Below, piece by piece: positions 25,532-33,779 of a stretch of DNA of 64,000 nt; the first letter of the stretch is position 1, and every line of letters begins with the position of its first letter. The translations under genes were made by a program, and so were the position numbers. The DNA is from CAYHVK01 sp964360255 (lineage in GTDB: Bacteria; Bdellovibrionota; Bdellovibrionia; Bdellovibrionales; UBA1609). A model generated the notes under the pieces. It ran no database searches. It was not told where the DNA came from and worked only from the letters and a program-made list of their open reading frames with translations. The DNA lies in NCBI GenBank assembly GCA_964360255.1, contig CAYHVK010000009.1, positions 92,847 to 156,846 on the forward strand, given 5' to 3'.

Positions 25532-26374
25532 ATGGGTAAGACTTTAAAAATTGGAATTCAAGGGGTGGCCGCTTCGTTTCATGATGTGGCGGCACGCACA
25601 TATTTTCATAATACGCCGATCGAACTTGTGGAGTGCAATTCATTCCGCAGGCTTTGTCAGGTTTTAAAAGACCGCGAAGCGGACTTCTGCATGATGGCTA
25701 TTGAGAACTCCCTCGCTGGCAGTATTATGCCGAACTATCTTTTGCTCGAACAATTTCAGTTTCGTATTATTGGCGAGCTTTGGCTGCGTATTGAAATGAA
25801 TCTAATGGCACTGGCCGGGCAGGCCATTAACGATATGACGGTCGTACAATCCCACCCCATGGCGCTTTTTCAATGTCAGGAATTTCTACTGAAATATCCT
25901 CAAATGAAAGTCATCGAAGGTTCGGATACCGCCGATAGCGCGAAAGAAATCAAAGAGAAGAACTTAAAGGGTCATGCTGCCATTGCCAGTCGCTTAGCGG
26001 CGCAAGTTTATGGCCTTGAGCTTTTAGAGCAAGGCATTGAATCAGATAAACAAAATCACACCCGCTTTTTAGTTATTTCTCGTGGCAATGAGCATTTTGA
26101 AAATGTGAAACCAAATAAGTGCTCTCTGAGATTTGAAATTTCAGATCGCCCAGGTAGTTTAATTTCTATTCTTAGCAGTTTTATCGCTCACGGTATCAAT
26201 ATGACGAAACTTCTGTCGGTACCGATTATGGGTCGCCCTTATGAGTATTCGTTTCACGTCGATCTTGAATGGCATGATTATACCGAGTACCAGCGCGCCC
26301 TCAGCGAAATTAAATTAAAAGCCATGCGCCTCATTGAACTTGGCGAATACAAAAAGTTTGAAAGACCGGAATGA
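25532..26374 (+). CDS. pheA: Prephenate dehydratase with ACT domain
   Basis: The enzyme turns prephenate into phenylpyruvate. The 280-residue protein has a dehydratase domain (G-V-A-A-S-F-H-D-V-A-A, A-I-E-N-S-L-A-G-S-I, and the catalytic T-R-F in N-H-T-R-F) and a C-terminal ACT domain from ~195. No chorismate mutase part is fused; that activity is coded two genes on. In the ACT domain the usual Phe-binding motifs are altered: G-A-L-V reads G-S-L-I and E-S-R-P reads L-L-S-V-P. The sequence style recalls the Bacteroidetes-type enzyme. Feedback control by phenylalanine may thus differ. It overlaps the aminotransferase gene by four bases. Confidence 0.93.
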   Translation: MGKTLKIGIQGVAASFHDVAARTYFHNTPIELVECNSFRRLCQVLKDREADFCMMAIENSLAGSIMPNYLLLEQFQFRIIGELWLRIEMNLMALAGQAINDMTVVQSHPMALFQCQEFLLKYPQMKVIEGSDTADSAKEIKEKNLKGHAAIASRLAAQVYGLELLEQGIESDKQNHTRFLVISRGNEHFENVKPNKCSLRFEISDRPGSLISILSSFIAHGINMTKLLSVPIMGRPYEYSFHVDLEWHDYTEYQRALSEIKLKAMRLIELGEYKKFERPE

Positions 26375-27531
26375 TTCAAGAGTCAAATCGTCTCAGCAGT
26401 TTAAGCGAATACTACTTCTCGGGTAAGCTCGAACAAGTTCGCCAAATGAATGAGAAGGGTTTGAATGTTATTAACCTAGGTATTGGTAGTCCTGACCTGG
26501 CTCCCTCTGAATCAACAATCGCGGCGGCGGTAAAAGCTCTACAGTCTGAAAAAAATCACGGATATCCTTCTTACCGCGGAACTCCACAGCTCCGCAAAGC
26601 TTTTGCGGATTGGTACAAGAAAACTTACGACGTCGAACTGAAACACGATAAAAATATTCTTCCGCTTTTAGGTTCTAAAGAAGGTCTTTTCTATTTAGCC
26701 ATGGCTTTTGTAAATCCAGGCGAGAAAGTCTTGGTACCGAACCCAGGATATCCGGCTTATACATCGGTTTGCCGTCTGGCCGGTGCGCAAGAGGTTTATT
26801 ACAATTTAAGTGCAGATAAAAAATGGCGACCTGACTTTGGGGCCCTTGAAAAATCTGATTTAAGCGGTGTGAAATTGATGTTCGCTAATTACCCTCATAT
26901 GCCGACGGGACAACCAGCCAGCGAAGATCTGCTTAAAAAATTAGTGGAGTTTGGCAAGAAACACGGGATTTTAGTGATCCATGATAATCCGTACAGCCAG
27001 GTGCTGAATACGACGGTTCCGCTGAGTATTTTAAAATTCGACCCCGAACTCAAATACACAATGGAGCTCAACTCCATGAGTAAGGCCTTTAATATGGCGG
27101 GCTGGCGTGTGGGAGTGCTGAGCGGGCATCAGCAATATATAGAGTCAGTGCTTAAAGTAAAATCCAACGTGGATTCAGGTCAGTTTTTACCGCTTCAGTT
27201 CGGCGCCATTGAAGCTTTAAAAAATCCACCTGAGTGGCATGCAAAGAGAAACGATATCTATAAAAAACGCCGTGAGCTGGTGTTTGAAATTTTCGACGTA
27301 TTGAAATTTGAAGCCGCGAGGGATCAAGTCGGACTTTTTGTTTGGGCCAAAGCCCCAGATTCAATAAAGAGCGTTGAAACCTTTGTGGATAACATTCTGG
27401 AAAAGGCCAATGTCTTTTTAACCCCAGGATTTATTTTTGGCTCGCAAGGAGAGCGTTACGCTCGAAGCTCGCTTTGTGTTGAAGAAAGTTTATTAAAAGA
27501 GGCCCTTAAAAGAATTAAAGGTGTACTGTGA
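26371..27531 (+). CDS. PLP-dependent class I/II aminotransferase, probably aromatic
   Basis: This 386-residue fold type I aminotransferase carries the PLP lysine in S-M-S-K-A-F-N-M-A-G-W-R, the cofactor-binding Asp/Tyr stretch I-H-D-N-P-Y-S and the unusual N-Y-P-H-M-P-T-G in place of the common N-P-x-N-P-T-G. The same variant is, as far as I recall, typical of aminotransferases coded in aromatic operons of Bacteroidetes. From its place between pheA and chorismate mutase, the likely job is amination of phenylpyruvate (and possibly hydroxyphenylpyruvate). Assignment to LL-diaminopimelate or aspartate aminotransferase cannot be excluded by sequence alone. Confidence 0.88.
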   Translation: MIQESNRLSSLSEYYFSGKLEQVRQMNEKGLNVINLGIGSPDLAPSESTIAAAVKALQSEKNHGYPSYRGTPQLRKAFADWYKKTYDVELKHDKNILPLLGSKEGLFYLAMAFVNPGEKVLVPNPGYPAYTSVCRLAGAQEVYYNLSADKKWRPDFGALEKSDLSGVKLMFANYPHMPTGQPASEDLLKKLVEFGKKHGILVIHDNPYSQVLNTTVPLSILKFDPELKYTMELNSMSKAFNMAGWRVGVLSGHQQYIESVLKVKSNVDSGQFLPLQFGAIEALKNPPEWHAKRNDIYKKRRELVFEIFDVLKFEAARDQVGLFVWAKAPDSIKSVETFVDNILEKANVFLTPGFIFGSQGERYARSSLCVEESLLKEALKRIKGVL

Positions 27532-27824
27532 AGAAAACCGCGCTCAGTCTTAAAAAACTAACGGCCATGCGCAAACATATCGATGCTTGTGATAGGGCCA
27601 TTGTTCGTGTGCTAGCCGAAAGATTCGCAGTAGTTCGTAAGATTAGTCAGGTGAAAAAAGACCTCGCTTTGCCCGTGCTACAGAAAAAGCGTAAAGGTGA
27701 AATTAGAAAGACAAGAATTGAACAGGGTCGCCGCTTAGGTTTGCGCGCCCCGTTTGTTGAAAAGATTTTTAACTCGATTCAAGCTGAATCGATAGCCATT
27801 CAGAAGAAAGACAGGAGCAAGTAA
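27528..27824 (+). CDS. Chorismate mutase, AroQ type
   Basis: The 98-residue all-helical protein matches the AroQ chorismate mutase domain: the opening helix has M-R-K-H-I-D-A-C-D-R-A-I-V-R-V-L-A-E-R-F, followed by V-R-K-I-S-Q-V-K-K and a final helix with S-I-Q-A-E-S. These supply the Arg/Lys residues that hold chorismate. It starts with GTG inside the end of the aminotransferase gene (four-base overlap) and its stop overlaps the DAHP synthase start (TAATG). Class II DAHP synthases often bind such a small mutase as a partner in other bacteria, so a complex is plausible here. Confidence 0.88.
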   Translation: MKKTALSLKKLTAMRKHIDACDRAIVRVLAERFAVVRKISQVKKDLALPVLQKKRKGEIRKTRIEQGRRLGLRAPFVEKIFNSIQAESIAIQKKDRSK

Positions 27825-29176
27825 TGTGGTCACCAGACAGTTGGCGTAAAAAGAAAGCCTCGCAGATTCCACAGTATCCCAATCAAGAGAAGTTAGCCGA
27901 AGTTGAAGCGCGTTTAGCGAGTTACCCCCCTCTTGTATTTGCCGGTGAGGCGCGTACTCTCAAGCAGCGCTTAGCTTCTGTTTCTCGTGGTGAAGCCTTC
28001 TTGCTTCAAGGCGGCGACTGCGCCGAAAGTTTTAATGAATTTCGCGCCAACACCATTCGCGATACCTTCAGAGTTTTATTGCAAATGTCCATCGTTCTGA
28101 CTTTCGGCAAGAAAAAACCAATAATTAAAATTGGTCGCGTGGCCGGTCAATTTGCGAAGCCCCGTAGTAATGACACTGAAACTCGCGGCGACGTCACCTT
28201 ACCAAGTTACCGGGGTGATATTATCAACGGCTTTGATTTTAACGAGGCTTCACGCATTCCAGATCCAACTCGTATGGAGAGAGCCTATGTGCAATCGGCT
28301 TCCACTTTGAATCTTCTGCGAGCTTTTTCAAACGGAGGTTTCGCCGATCTTCGCCAAGTTCACTCATGGAATTTAGACTTCGTTAAAAAGAATAACACTC
28401 AGTCGAACCACTATGAAGATATCGCCAAACGCCTTGATGAAACTTTAGCTTTTATGCAGGCTTGCGGAATCTCAAGTGAGAACACTCCGCAAATTCACGA
28501 AGTTGAGTTTTTCACCTCTCATGAGGCACTATTGCTTCACTACGAGCAGGCACTTACGCGTCGTGATAGTACAAGTGCTCGTCCGCAAGACGGCTATGAG
28601 GGCGATTGGTATGATTGCTCAGGGCATATGCTTTGGATTGGCGATCGTACTCGTCAGTTAGATGGTGCTCACGTTGAATTCTTGCGCGGAGTGAAAAATC
28701 CAATTGGGCTCAAGTGCGGACCTTCATCAAAGCCTGATGAACTCATGAAATTAATTGATATTTTGAATCCTGAGAACGAAGCGGGCCGACTGACTTTGAT
28801 TTCACGTATGGGGCACGACAAGATTGATGATTTCTTGCCGACCCTCGTTCAAAAAGTTCGTGCCAGCGGAAAAAACGTAGTTTGGTGTTGCGACCCAATG
28901 CACGGGAATACGATCACGGCGACCAATGGTTTTAAAACTCGCCCGTTCGGCAATATTCTCACCGAAGTTCAAAAGTTTTTTGCCATTCACAAAAGCTTAG
29001 GCACCATTGCCGGCGGAGTTCACTTCGAGCTCACCGGTAAAGATGTGGTGGAGTGTACAGGCGGCGATCAAGAAATTCTTGAGGAGCATTTGGCCGAAGG
29101 TTTATACGAAACCCTCTGTGACCCGCGCCTCAACGCCAGCCAAGCCCTAGAATTAGCATTTCAGTTATATAAGTAA
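27824..29176 (+). CDS. Class II (plant-type) DAHP synthase
   Basis: The enzyme condenses phosphoenolpyruvate and erythrose-4-phosphate, the first step of the shikimate pathway. At 450 residues it is the class II form: Q-G-G-D-C-A-E-S-F (metal-binding Cys), G-R-V-A-G-Q-F-A-K-P-R, F-F-T-S-H-E-A-L-L-L, G-L-K-C-G-P-S, C-C-D-P-M-H-G-N-T and G-G-V-H-F-E-L-T-G. It closes the operon, coupled to the chorismate mutase by a one-base overlap. Having the first committed step and the chorismate branch point coded together suggests joint allosteric control. Confidence 0.96.
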   Translation: MWSPDSWRKKKASQIPQYPNQEKLAEVEARLASYPPLVFAGEARTLKQRLASVSRGEAFLLQGGDCAESFNEFRANTIRDTFRVLLQMSIVLTFGKKKPIIKIGRVAGQFAKPRSNDTETRGDVTLPSYRGDIINGFDFNEASRIPDPTRMERAYVQSASTLNLLRAFSNGGFADLRQVHSWNLDFVKKNNTQSNHYEDIAKRLDETLAFMQACGISSENTPQIHEVEFFTSHEALLLHYEQALTRRDSTSARPQDGYEGDWYDCSGHMLWIGDRTRQLDGAHVEFLRGVKNPIGLKCGPSSKPDELMKLIDILNPENEAGRLTLISRMGHDKIDDFLPTLVQKVRASGKNVVWCCDPMHGNTITATNGFKTRPFGNILTEVQKFFAIHKSLGTIAGGVHFELTGKDVVECTGGDQEILEEHLAEGLYETLCDPRLNASQALELAFQLYK

Positions 29177-29207
29177 TTTGCATCGAAGTACTCTGCTCTG
29201 CTTGGTG

Positions 29208-30278
29208 CTATTTTTTCGTAGCGGTGATGGTTTCTTCTTTAGATTTTTCTTCGAATAAGATTGGAAGAATTTTGAACGCCAGACGAGTCAGTACCGGGCC
29301 GAGTAGCACCCCAGTAAATCCAAACAAAATGACGGCGCCAATGATGGCCAGTAGTGAAACTAGCGGACTGATATCTTCTTCGTCTGAAGTGGCCAGATAA
29401 GGGCGCACGATATTATCAATGCTTCCTGCAATACCCGCGGCGATAGCTAAACCAATGGCAGCTGTATAATCTTCGTGAACCAGACTGATCAAAGCTAAAA
29501 GCACACTCACCGGTGCGGCCCCAATAACTGGGATAAACGAAACGAAGAATGTAACCACAAAAATAATTAAAAATTCATGAAAACCAAAAATTAAACCAGC
29601 GACGGCAACGAAGGTGGCTTGAATGGCTCCTGTCACCGCAGAAGTGACGAGAGTGATATAACTGCCTTTTTGTAGTTCATGAGTGATTCTCTGCATCTCG
29701 CCGGTTGGAAGTAGATCTAAACTCCAAATGGCGTGCTTGATTTTTTTTGACTCCGTTAAGAAATAATAAAGAGCGAGAGTAAAAACAAAAAGACCAATTA
29801 AGAATTCAGGAGTTCCAGAAGCGATCTTGCCAAGCTGGGCAAGAATCATTGAAGCTGCACTTGAGACCATGTTGTCATGATCGGCGCCATTTGTATCAGG
29901 AGTGATGCCTAACTTATCAGACCATGTTGCCCACTGATCCATACCCCAAATATATATTTTCTCGAGGCCTTTATAAATGGGAGTGCTGTCGAGACCTGAC
30001 TTGGCGAGTTCACGCATTTTTGCCGAGAATCGCAAGAAAACAAGAACGATTGGGCCGGCTGTTAAAACGAAAAATCCGATGAGAAAGAAAATGGCCGGTA
30101 ATTTTCGACGAGAAGGCTTTTTTGCAAACCCACTGAAAACAGGTTCAAGAGCAAAAGCGAATAAAGCCGCGATTAAAATGGGCGCGAAGAAGGGTAAAAA
30201 AAGCAGGGCAAATAGACCGAAAATTAAAACGGTAATCGTAATTCTTGAGACTTTATGTTTAGTTGCAGCGTCGACCAT
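29208..30278 (-). CDS. AI-2E family membrane permease (PerM/YdiK type)
   Basis: The 356-residue integral membrane protein has about eight segments arranged as two N-terminal, one after a long soluble loop (residues ~75-150), and a C-terminal group. The S-F-I-P-V-I-G-A-A-P-V motif and the late G-F-T-G-V-L-L-G-P-V segment are characteristic of the AI-2E transporter family. Proteins of this family export or move varied small molecules or ions, and the name does not prove quorum-signal transport. It converges on the aro operon with a 31-base gap, and no terminator is obvious there. Confidence 0.88.
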   Translation of the reverse strand: MVDAATKHKVSRITITVLIFGLFALLFLPFFAPILIAALFAFALEPVFSGFAKKPSRRKLPAIFFLIGFFVLTAGPIVLVFLRFSAKMRELAKSGLDSTPIYKGLEKIYIWGMDQWATWSDKLGITPDTNGADHDNMVSSAASMILAQLGKIASGTPEFLIGLFVFTLALYYFLTESKKIKHAIWSLDLLPTGEMQRITHELQKGSYITLVTSAVTGAIQATFVAVAGLIFGFHEFLIIFVVTFFVSFIPVIGAAPVSVLLALISLVHEDYTAAIGLAIAAGIAGSIDNIVRPYLATSDEEDISPLVSLLAIIGAVILFGFTGVLLGPVLTRLAFKILPILFEEKSKEETITATKK

Positions 30279-30379
30279 AATTGCTAGCTAGTTTATCTGG
30301 TTCGTAATGTCATGCAACCAAATGTCAGCTTGATGTGTAAAAAAAACTGTGCTCGACTACTTAAAAAGGAGTTCTCAAT

Positions 30380-30871
30380 ATGAAAGCTATCTCGACATTT
30401 GTATTTCTCGTAGGGGTTCTATCGACTCAATCTGTATTTGCTGCGCCAACTAGCGATATGGGCTCTCAGACCAATGCGCCAATTGCAACGGAGTCGGGCA
30501 TTGCTCCGCGTGGAAGTTATTTTGACTGGGGTCAAGGCCAAGATGGTTTCGGATATTGCTATGAATGGACTCGCGATGGTCGCGTACTTAACGGCGGAAT
30601 GCCTGTTGCTGACTACAACTGCGAAGCTCGCCGCCCGGCTCATTACACATGGCACCGCTCAGTATCTGGTTGGGGGAACTGCTACCGCTTTACGCCAAGT
30701 GGTTTAGTTATGGATAGAGGCCAGCCTAAGGCTTACTACAACTGTGAACGTTATTCTCCGAGCTATTTCAACTGGGCTCGTGCCACTAACGGTTACACAT
30801 ACTGCTTCCAGTTCGGTAACGGACTCGTGCTTAACGAAGGCCGTTCGGTTCCGAACTATAACTGCCAATAA
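30380..30871 (+). CDS. Secreted protein of three Cys/Trp-rich repeats
   Basis: After a signal peptide (cleavage at V-F-A-A, residue 21) and a short linker, the 163-residue protein consists of three tandem units of about 41 residues (47-83, 89-123, 129-163). Each reads [YF]-x-W ... G-[YNW]-x-C-[YF], then G-x-V-[LM]-x-x-G and ends in Y-N-C. Cysteine pairs are 60/81, 101/122 and 142/162, so each unit probably holds its own disulfide. A strong AAAAAGGAG site suggests high expression. I know no named family for this repeat. Its last 41 bases overlap the end of the convergent gene. Confidence 0.75.
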   Translation: MKAISTFVFLVGVLSTQSVFAAPTSDMGSQTNAPIATESGIAPRGSYFDWGQGQDGFGYCYEWTRDGRVLNGGMPVADYNCEARRPAHYTWHRSVSGWGNCYRFTPSGLVMDRGQPKAYYNCERYSPSYFNWARATNGYTYCFQFGNGLVLNEGRSVPNYNCQ

Positions 30872-32390
30872 GCTGATCTAGGTAGTCGAAGTAAGCAATA
30901 ATATCATAGGTCGCTTCAGCAGTGGAGCGGCCAGAATTCAGCTCTTCTTTTATAAAGTTAATGAGAGCCGCTCTGTATTCTGATCCCTTCTTCTGAATTT
31001 CATCTGGCTTCAAAGTTTCAATCTGAGCCCAATAATCTTGAATAAAATTCGACAAGCGCTGAGCTTGATTGATTTCATTAATAGCGAAATCTGTAGTGTT
31101 GGCTTGAGCGGCTGGCGTGAGTGCCACGGCGAATACAAACTCTTCGCTAATTTTAAATGTGGTATACGGAACATTATCGATTCGTTCGAGCTCAGGAGTA
31201 TTTTCAAGACCTGCAAGTTTTGCCACTTCACCAGCTTTTTCAGCAGTCTCTGCTAGGCCTACAAGAGACTTGATGCTTTCTGAGAGTTCATATTGTTTAG
31301 CTGCATCGGGTTGGCCTTCAAGTTGAGAAGATAAGGCCCCCACTTCGTAAGAGTAGGCCCAAATTTCTTCAAAGGTCATCTCGAACTCATAATTGTGAAG
31401 GTACTTTTCACTCGTCACCGGTTCACTCGAGATAAAGAACATTTGCAGTGGGGCGGCTACACTATCTTTTTCACGTTGTTCACGTTGGGCTTTGAAGCGG
31501 ACGTGTAGAACTTCGTGCATTTCTTTAAGAGTAGCGCGTTCGGTTTTTATCGCATCAGTTGAAACGACTAATTTGTTCGAGTGTGGCAAGAAGGCCGCGC
31601 CCGCTTGATTTTTCATTAGCCAGATAAAGTCGATCACGATTTCAGTTTGATAACGACGCTTGAGGCCTGCTGAGAATCGATTGAGGCGATGTACACCTTC
31701 AGAGAGGATCGTAAGAGTTGGCCATGTGAGACCCACTTCGTTTTGTAATTCCGCAGCGAGTTCGCTCTCGGCTGTCTCAATACCTTGATTATCTAAGTAC
31801 GCTTTTAAAGTGGCGATATAAGCTTTCGCTTTTTCTGAGAAGGATTTTTTATCTTCGTTTTTTCGTTCAGTTGCCGACTCATATTTCTGACGGGCTTTAT
31901 CAGCTTCAGCAAGAACTTTGAAAACTTGATCGAGAGAAAACTCTTTTTCAGGAGTGGAAGCCGAAGGTGAACCTGACGTCGTTTTAGCAGCGGCCGCCGC
32001 TTGACTGCCGAGAACTGGATCAACAAACGCTGGCGAAGGTACATTTGAAGCTGTTGTTTCACCCTCTACAAATTCTTTTTCAGGCAGCGAAATAAAATCG
32101 TTCGGTGAGCCTTTATGTTTCGCCATTAAAATTTGCGGACAAGCACCAGTCTCGACACGTTTCGCTTTTGCGGATTTACTTGCAGCCTTGGGCGCTACTT
32201 GTCTTGCTGTGTAGGCAGCAGACTGAGCTGCCGCCGACTTTTTAGGAATTAATTGTACGCTTGGTTGTGCGCCTAACTTGGCTCGGGGAAAGATTGAGTC
32301 GGCATAAGCTAAGTTGAACTGACAAAATACGGCCAAAGTTTGTAATAAGATCAAAAATAATCGTTTCTTTTCAAGTATATACGTCATCAT
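30831..32390 (-). CDS. Exported protein with an HExxH motif, unknown function
   Basis: The 519-residue product has a signal peptide (cleavage near A-Y-A-D, residue 30), a low-complexity Ala/Lys/Ser region to ~140, then helical sequence. Residues ~292-296 read H-E-V-L-H inside T-L-K-E-M-H-E-V-L-H-V-R-F, the zincin metal site. A possible third ligand cannot be fixed by eye. A secreted metallopeptidase would suit a predator, but only the short motif supports it. The C-terminal 13 codons are antisense to the end of the repeat-protein gene. Confidence 0.6.
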   Translation of the reverse strand: MMTYILEKKRLFLILLQTLAVFCQFNLAYADSIFPRAKLGAQPSVQLIPKKSAAAQSAAYTARQVAPKAASKSAKAKRVETGACPQILMAKHKGSPNDFISLPEKEFVEGETTASNVPSPAFVDPVLGSQAAAAAKTTSGSPSASTPEKEFSLDQVFKVLAEADKARQKYESATERKNEDKKSFSEKAKAYIATLKAYLDNQGIETAESELAAELQNEVGLTWPTLTILSEGVHRLNRFSAGLKRRYQTEIVIDFIWLMKNQAGAAFLPHSNKLVVSTDAIKTERATLKEMHEVLHVRFKAQREQREKDSVAAPLQMFFISSEPVTSEKYLHNYEFEMTFEEIWAYSYEVGALSSQLEGQPDAAKQYELSESIKSLVGLAETAEKAGEVAKLAGLENTPELERIDNVPYTTFKISEEFVFAVALTPAAQANTTDFAINEINQAQRLSNFIQDYWAQIETLKPDEIQKKGSEYRAALINFIKEELNSGRSTAEATYDIIAYFDYLDQLIGSYSSEPNGLR

Positions 32391-32458
32391 ATGTAACTTT
32401 ACGGGTTTGCAAGATCAGGGCCCAAAACTGAGAGCTTCGATGCAGACATAGAAAGTTT

Positions 32459-32542
32459 TGACACTTACAGACGACGTTCGATAGCGAGCACGAATGGTAC
32501 CCACTGCCTCTGCCCTCTATCGAACGTCGTCTGTAAGTGTCA
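32459..32542. repeat. Perfect 26-bp inverted repeat with 32-base spacer
   Basis: The left arm at 32459-32484 (starts TGACACTTACAG, ends TTCGATAG) is the exact reverse complement of the right arm at 32517-32542. The spacer contains the palindrome GGTACC. The element sits in the ~290-base region between two genes that are transcribed away from each other, so it is not a shared terminator, and no T-run follows either arm. Apart from this element I see nothing in that region beyond presumed promoters. Possible readings are a protein-binding site, a stable RNA hairpin, or a short mobile-repeat copy. Confidence 0.85.
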
Positions 32543-32677
32543 TCTGCCTGAACGTATTCTCCTTAAAAAATCTAAAAGGTCTAGCTCGCTGAACACTAAC
32601 TTGTGGCTCTGGTGGATGATCTTTACGCTTTAATTGTCCAATTCAGTATAAAAATTTACGTTGAGGTCGACAGCTGC

Positions 32678-33229
32678 ATGAGACAGTTTCTTTTACTGCT
32701 CGTTTTATTTTTCTCATCTCATGTTTGGTCAATGCCGGCCCAAATTTTAATTATCAGACATGGTGAAAAACCAACCGTAGGTGATGAGGGAATTCATCTA
32801 TCTCCTCGAGGACAGCAGCGCGCTGAAGCGTTGGTCGACTTTTTTCTTTATCATCCGAAAATGAATCAAATGGGAGTTCCGGTCGCGCTTTTTGCGGCCA
32901 GCGCAAAAAAACAGAATGGTTCAGTTCGCCCTTACGAAACGCTTTTGCCTCTTAGCGAGAAAATGAATTTGCAAATCATACGCTCTTTCAAAAGTGGCGA
33001 CGAGGCACAAATCGCCACAGAGATTTTAAATAACCCTCAGTACGATGGTAAAAATATCGTGATCTGCTGGGTGCGCGACGAACTGCCGCTGCTGGCACAG
33101 GCTTTGGGAATTGCCGCTCCACCCAAATGGGCATCACCTGTTTTTAACCAGGTTTGGAAGATTGAATACTACGAGAATGGGAAATCTATTCTAAAGGAGA
33201 TCCCACAGAATCTCCTGCCTGGCGACTGA
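32678..33229 (+). CDS. Exported histidine-phosphatase-superfamily protein lacking the second His
   Basis: The 183-residue protein begins with a signal peptide (cleavage near V-W-S) and then shows the branch-1 histidine phosphatase motif I-I-R-H-G-E-K. The second catalytic histidine, expected in a strand like V-x-C-W-x-H-x-x-I-P, is missing: this part reads I-C-W-V-R-D-E-L-P. It may be inactive or use another residue. The ATG at 32678 is taken as the start because it places the signal peptide first; the frame is open upstream to a TTG or GTG at about 32603. Confidence 0.72.
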   Translation: MRQFLLLLVLFFSSHVWSMPAQILIIRHGEKPTVGDEGIHLSPRGQQRAEALVDFFLYHPKMNQMGVPVALFAASAKKQNGSVRPYETLLPLSEKMNLQIIRSFKSGDEAQIATEILNNPQYDGKNIVICWVRDELPLLAQALGIAAPPKWASPVFNQVWKIEYYENGKSILKEIPQNLLPGD

Positions 33230-33291
33230 GCGCAGAGGCGTGACAAATAAAGTAATTTTTTTGAAAAAAGCTCAGCCAGCTCTATCTCGAC

Positions 33292-33321
33292 TTGCTGAAA
33301 AGCTCATCAACCTTTATAACT
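33292..33321 (+). promoter_or_regulatory. Predicted rnpB promoter
   Basis: TTGCTG (33292-33297) and TATAAC (33316-33321) with an 18-base spacer lie just before rnpB. The expected start at ~33328-33330 matches the 5' side of helix P1. Confidence 0.65.
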
Positions 33322-33329
33322 TCATTCGT

Positions 33330-33722
33330 CAGGTCATCTAGACTGTCGCTTCTGCGAAGTTGGGCTCAGGCGCTTGCGCTTCGGTTTCAAACGTAGGAGA
33401 GGAAAGTCCGGACTCCATAGGACAGCACAGGAGCTAACGACTCTCCACCGCAAGGTGAGGAACAGTGGAACAGAAAGAATGTCCAGGGCAATGAGCTCAG
33501 CACCGGGAACGGGAGGTCTGAGGGAGCCGCTGGAGTGAAAACAGCCAAACTCTGTGTGGAGCAAGATCAAATAGGGTAGTTGAGGTATCAGGCGTAAGCT
33601 CAGTTCAGATATCTTAATCGTGGTCCACGATGCTACCGGGTCGATCGCTTGAGGTGTGTTGCGAAACACATCCTAGAGGAATGACAGTTCTCGACAGAAT
33701 CCGGCTTATCGGGTGTCCTGAT
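33330..33722 (+). ncRNA. rnpB: RNase P RNA (type A)
   Basis: This is the catalytic RNA of RNase P, which trims the 5' ends of tRNA precursors. The universally conserved P4 5' half appears as GAGGAAAGTCCGGACTCC (33397 onward) and its partner as ACAGAATCCGGCTTAT near 33694. Conserved segments between them include CAGGGCAATGAGC-like P9/P10 and GGTAGTTGAGG. TCAGGTCATC at the start pairs with GGTGTCCTGA at the end (one mismatch, one wobble) to form P1. A promoter and terminator frame it. Short ORFs inside it are not genes. Ends are accurate to a few bases. Confidence 0.96.
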
Positions 33723-33728
33723 ATTTGT

Positions 33729-33769
33729 GGGGCGATTATCGTTTAAACGGTGGTCGCCCCTCTTTTTTT
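33729..33769 (+). terminator. Intrinsic terminator of rnpB
   Basis: GGGGCGA (33729-33735) pairs with TCGCCCC (33754-33760), with extra inner pairing, and is followed by TCTTTTTTT. It is the clearest factor-independent terminator in the window. Confidence 0.9.
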
Positions 33770-33779
33770 GTCCTAAATA

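Noticed and set aside
29177..29207. Terminator between the aro operon and the AI-2E gene
   Set aside because: A TTTTTT run is present near 29210, but no stable stem precedes it and it lies inside the end of the convergent gene.
30500..30871. CRISPR-like tandem repeat
   Set aside because: The repetition is at protein level within a gene; DNA copies are not identical and there are no spacers.
32459..32542. Intrinsic terminator
   Set aside because: There is no T-run after either arm and both flanking genes start, rather than end, beside it.
33334..33669. 111-codon open frame inside rnpB
   Set aside because: The DNA there is the conserved RNase P RNA; the frame is chance.
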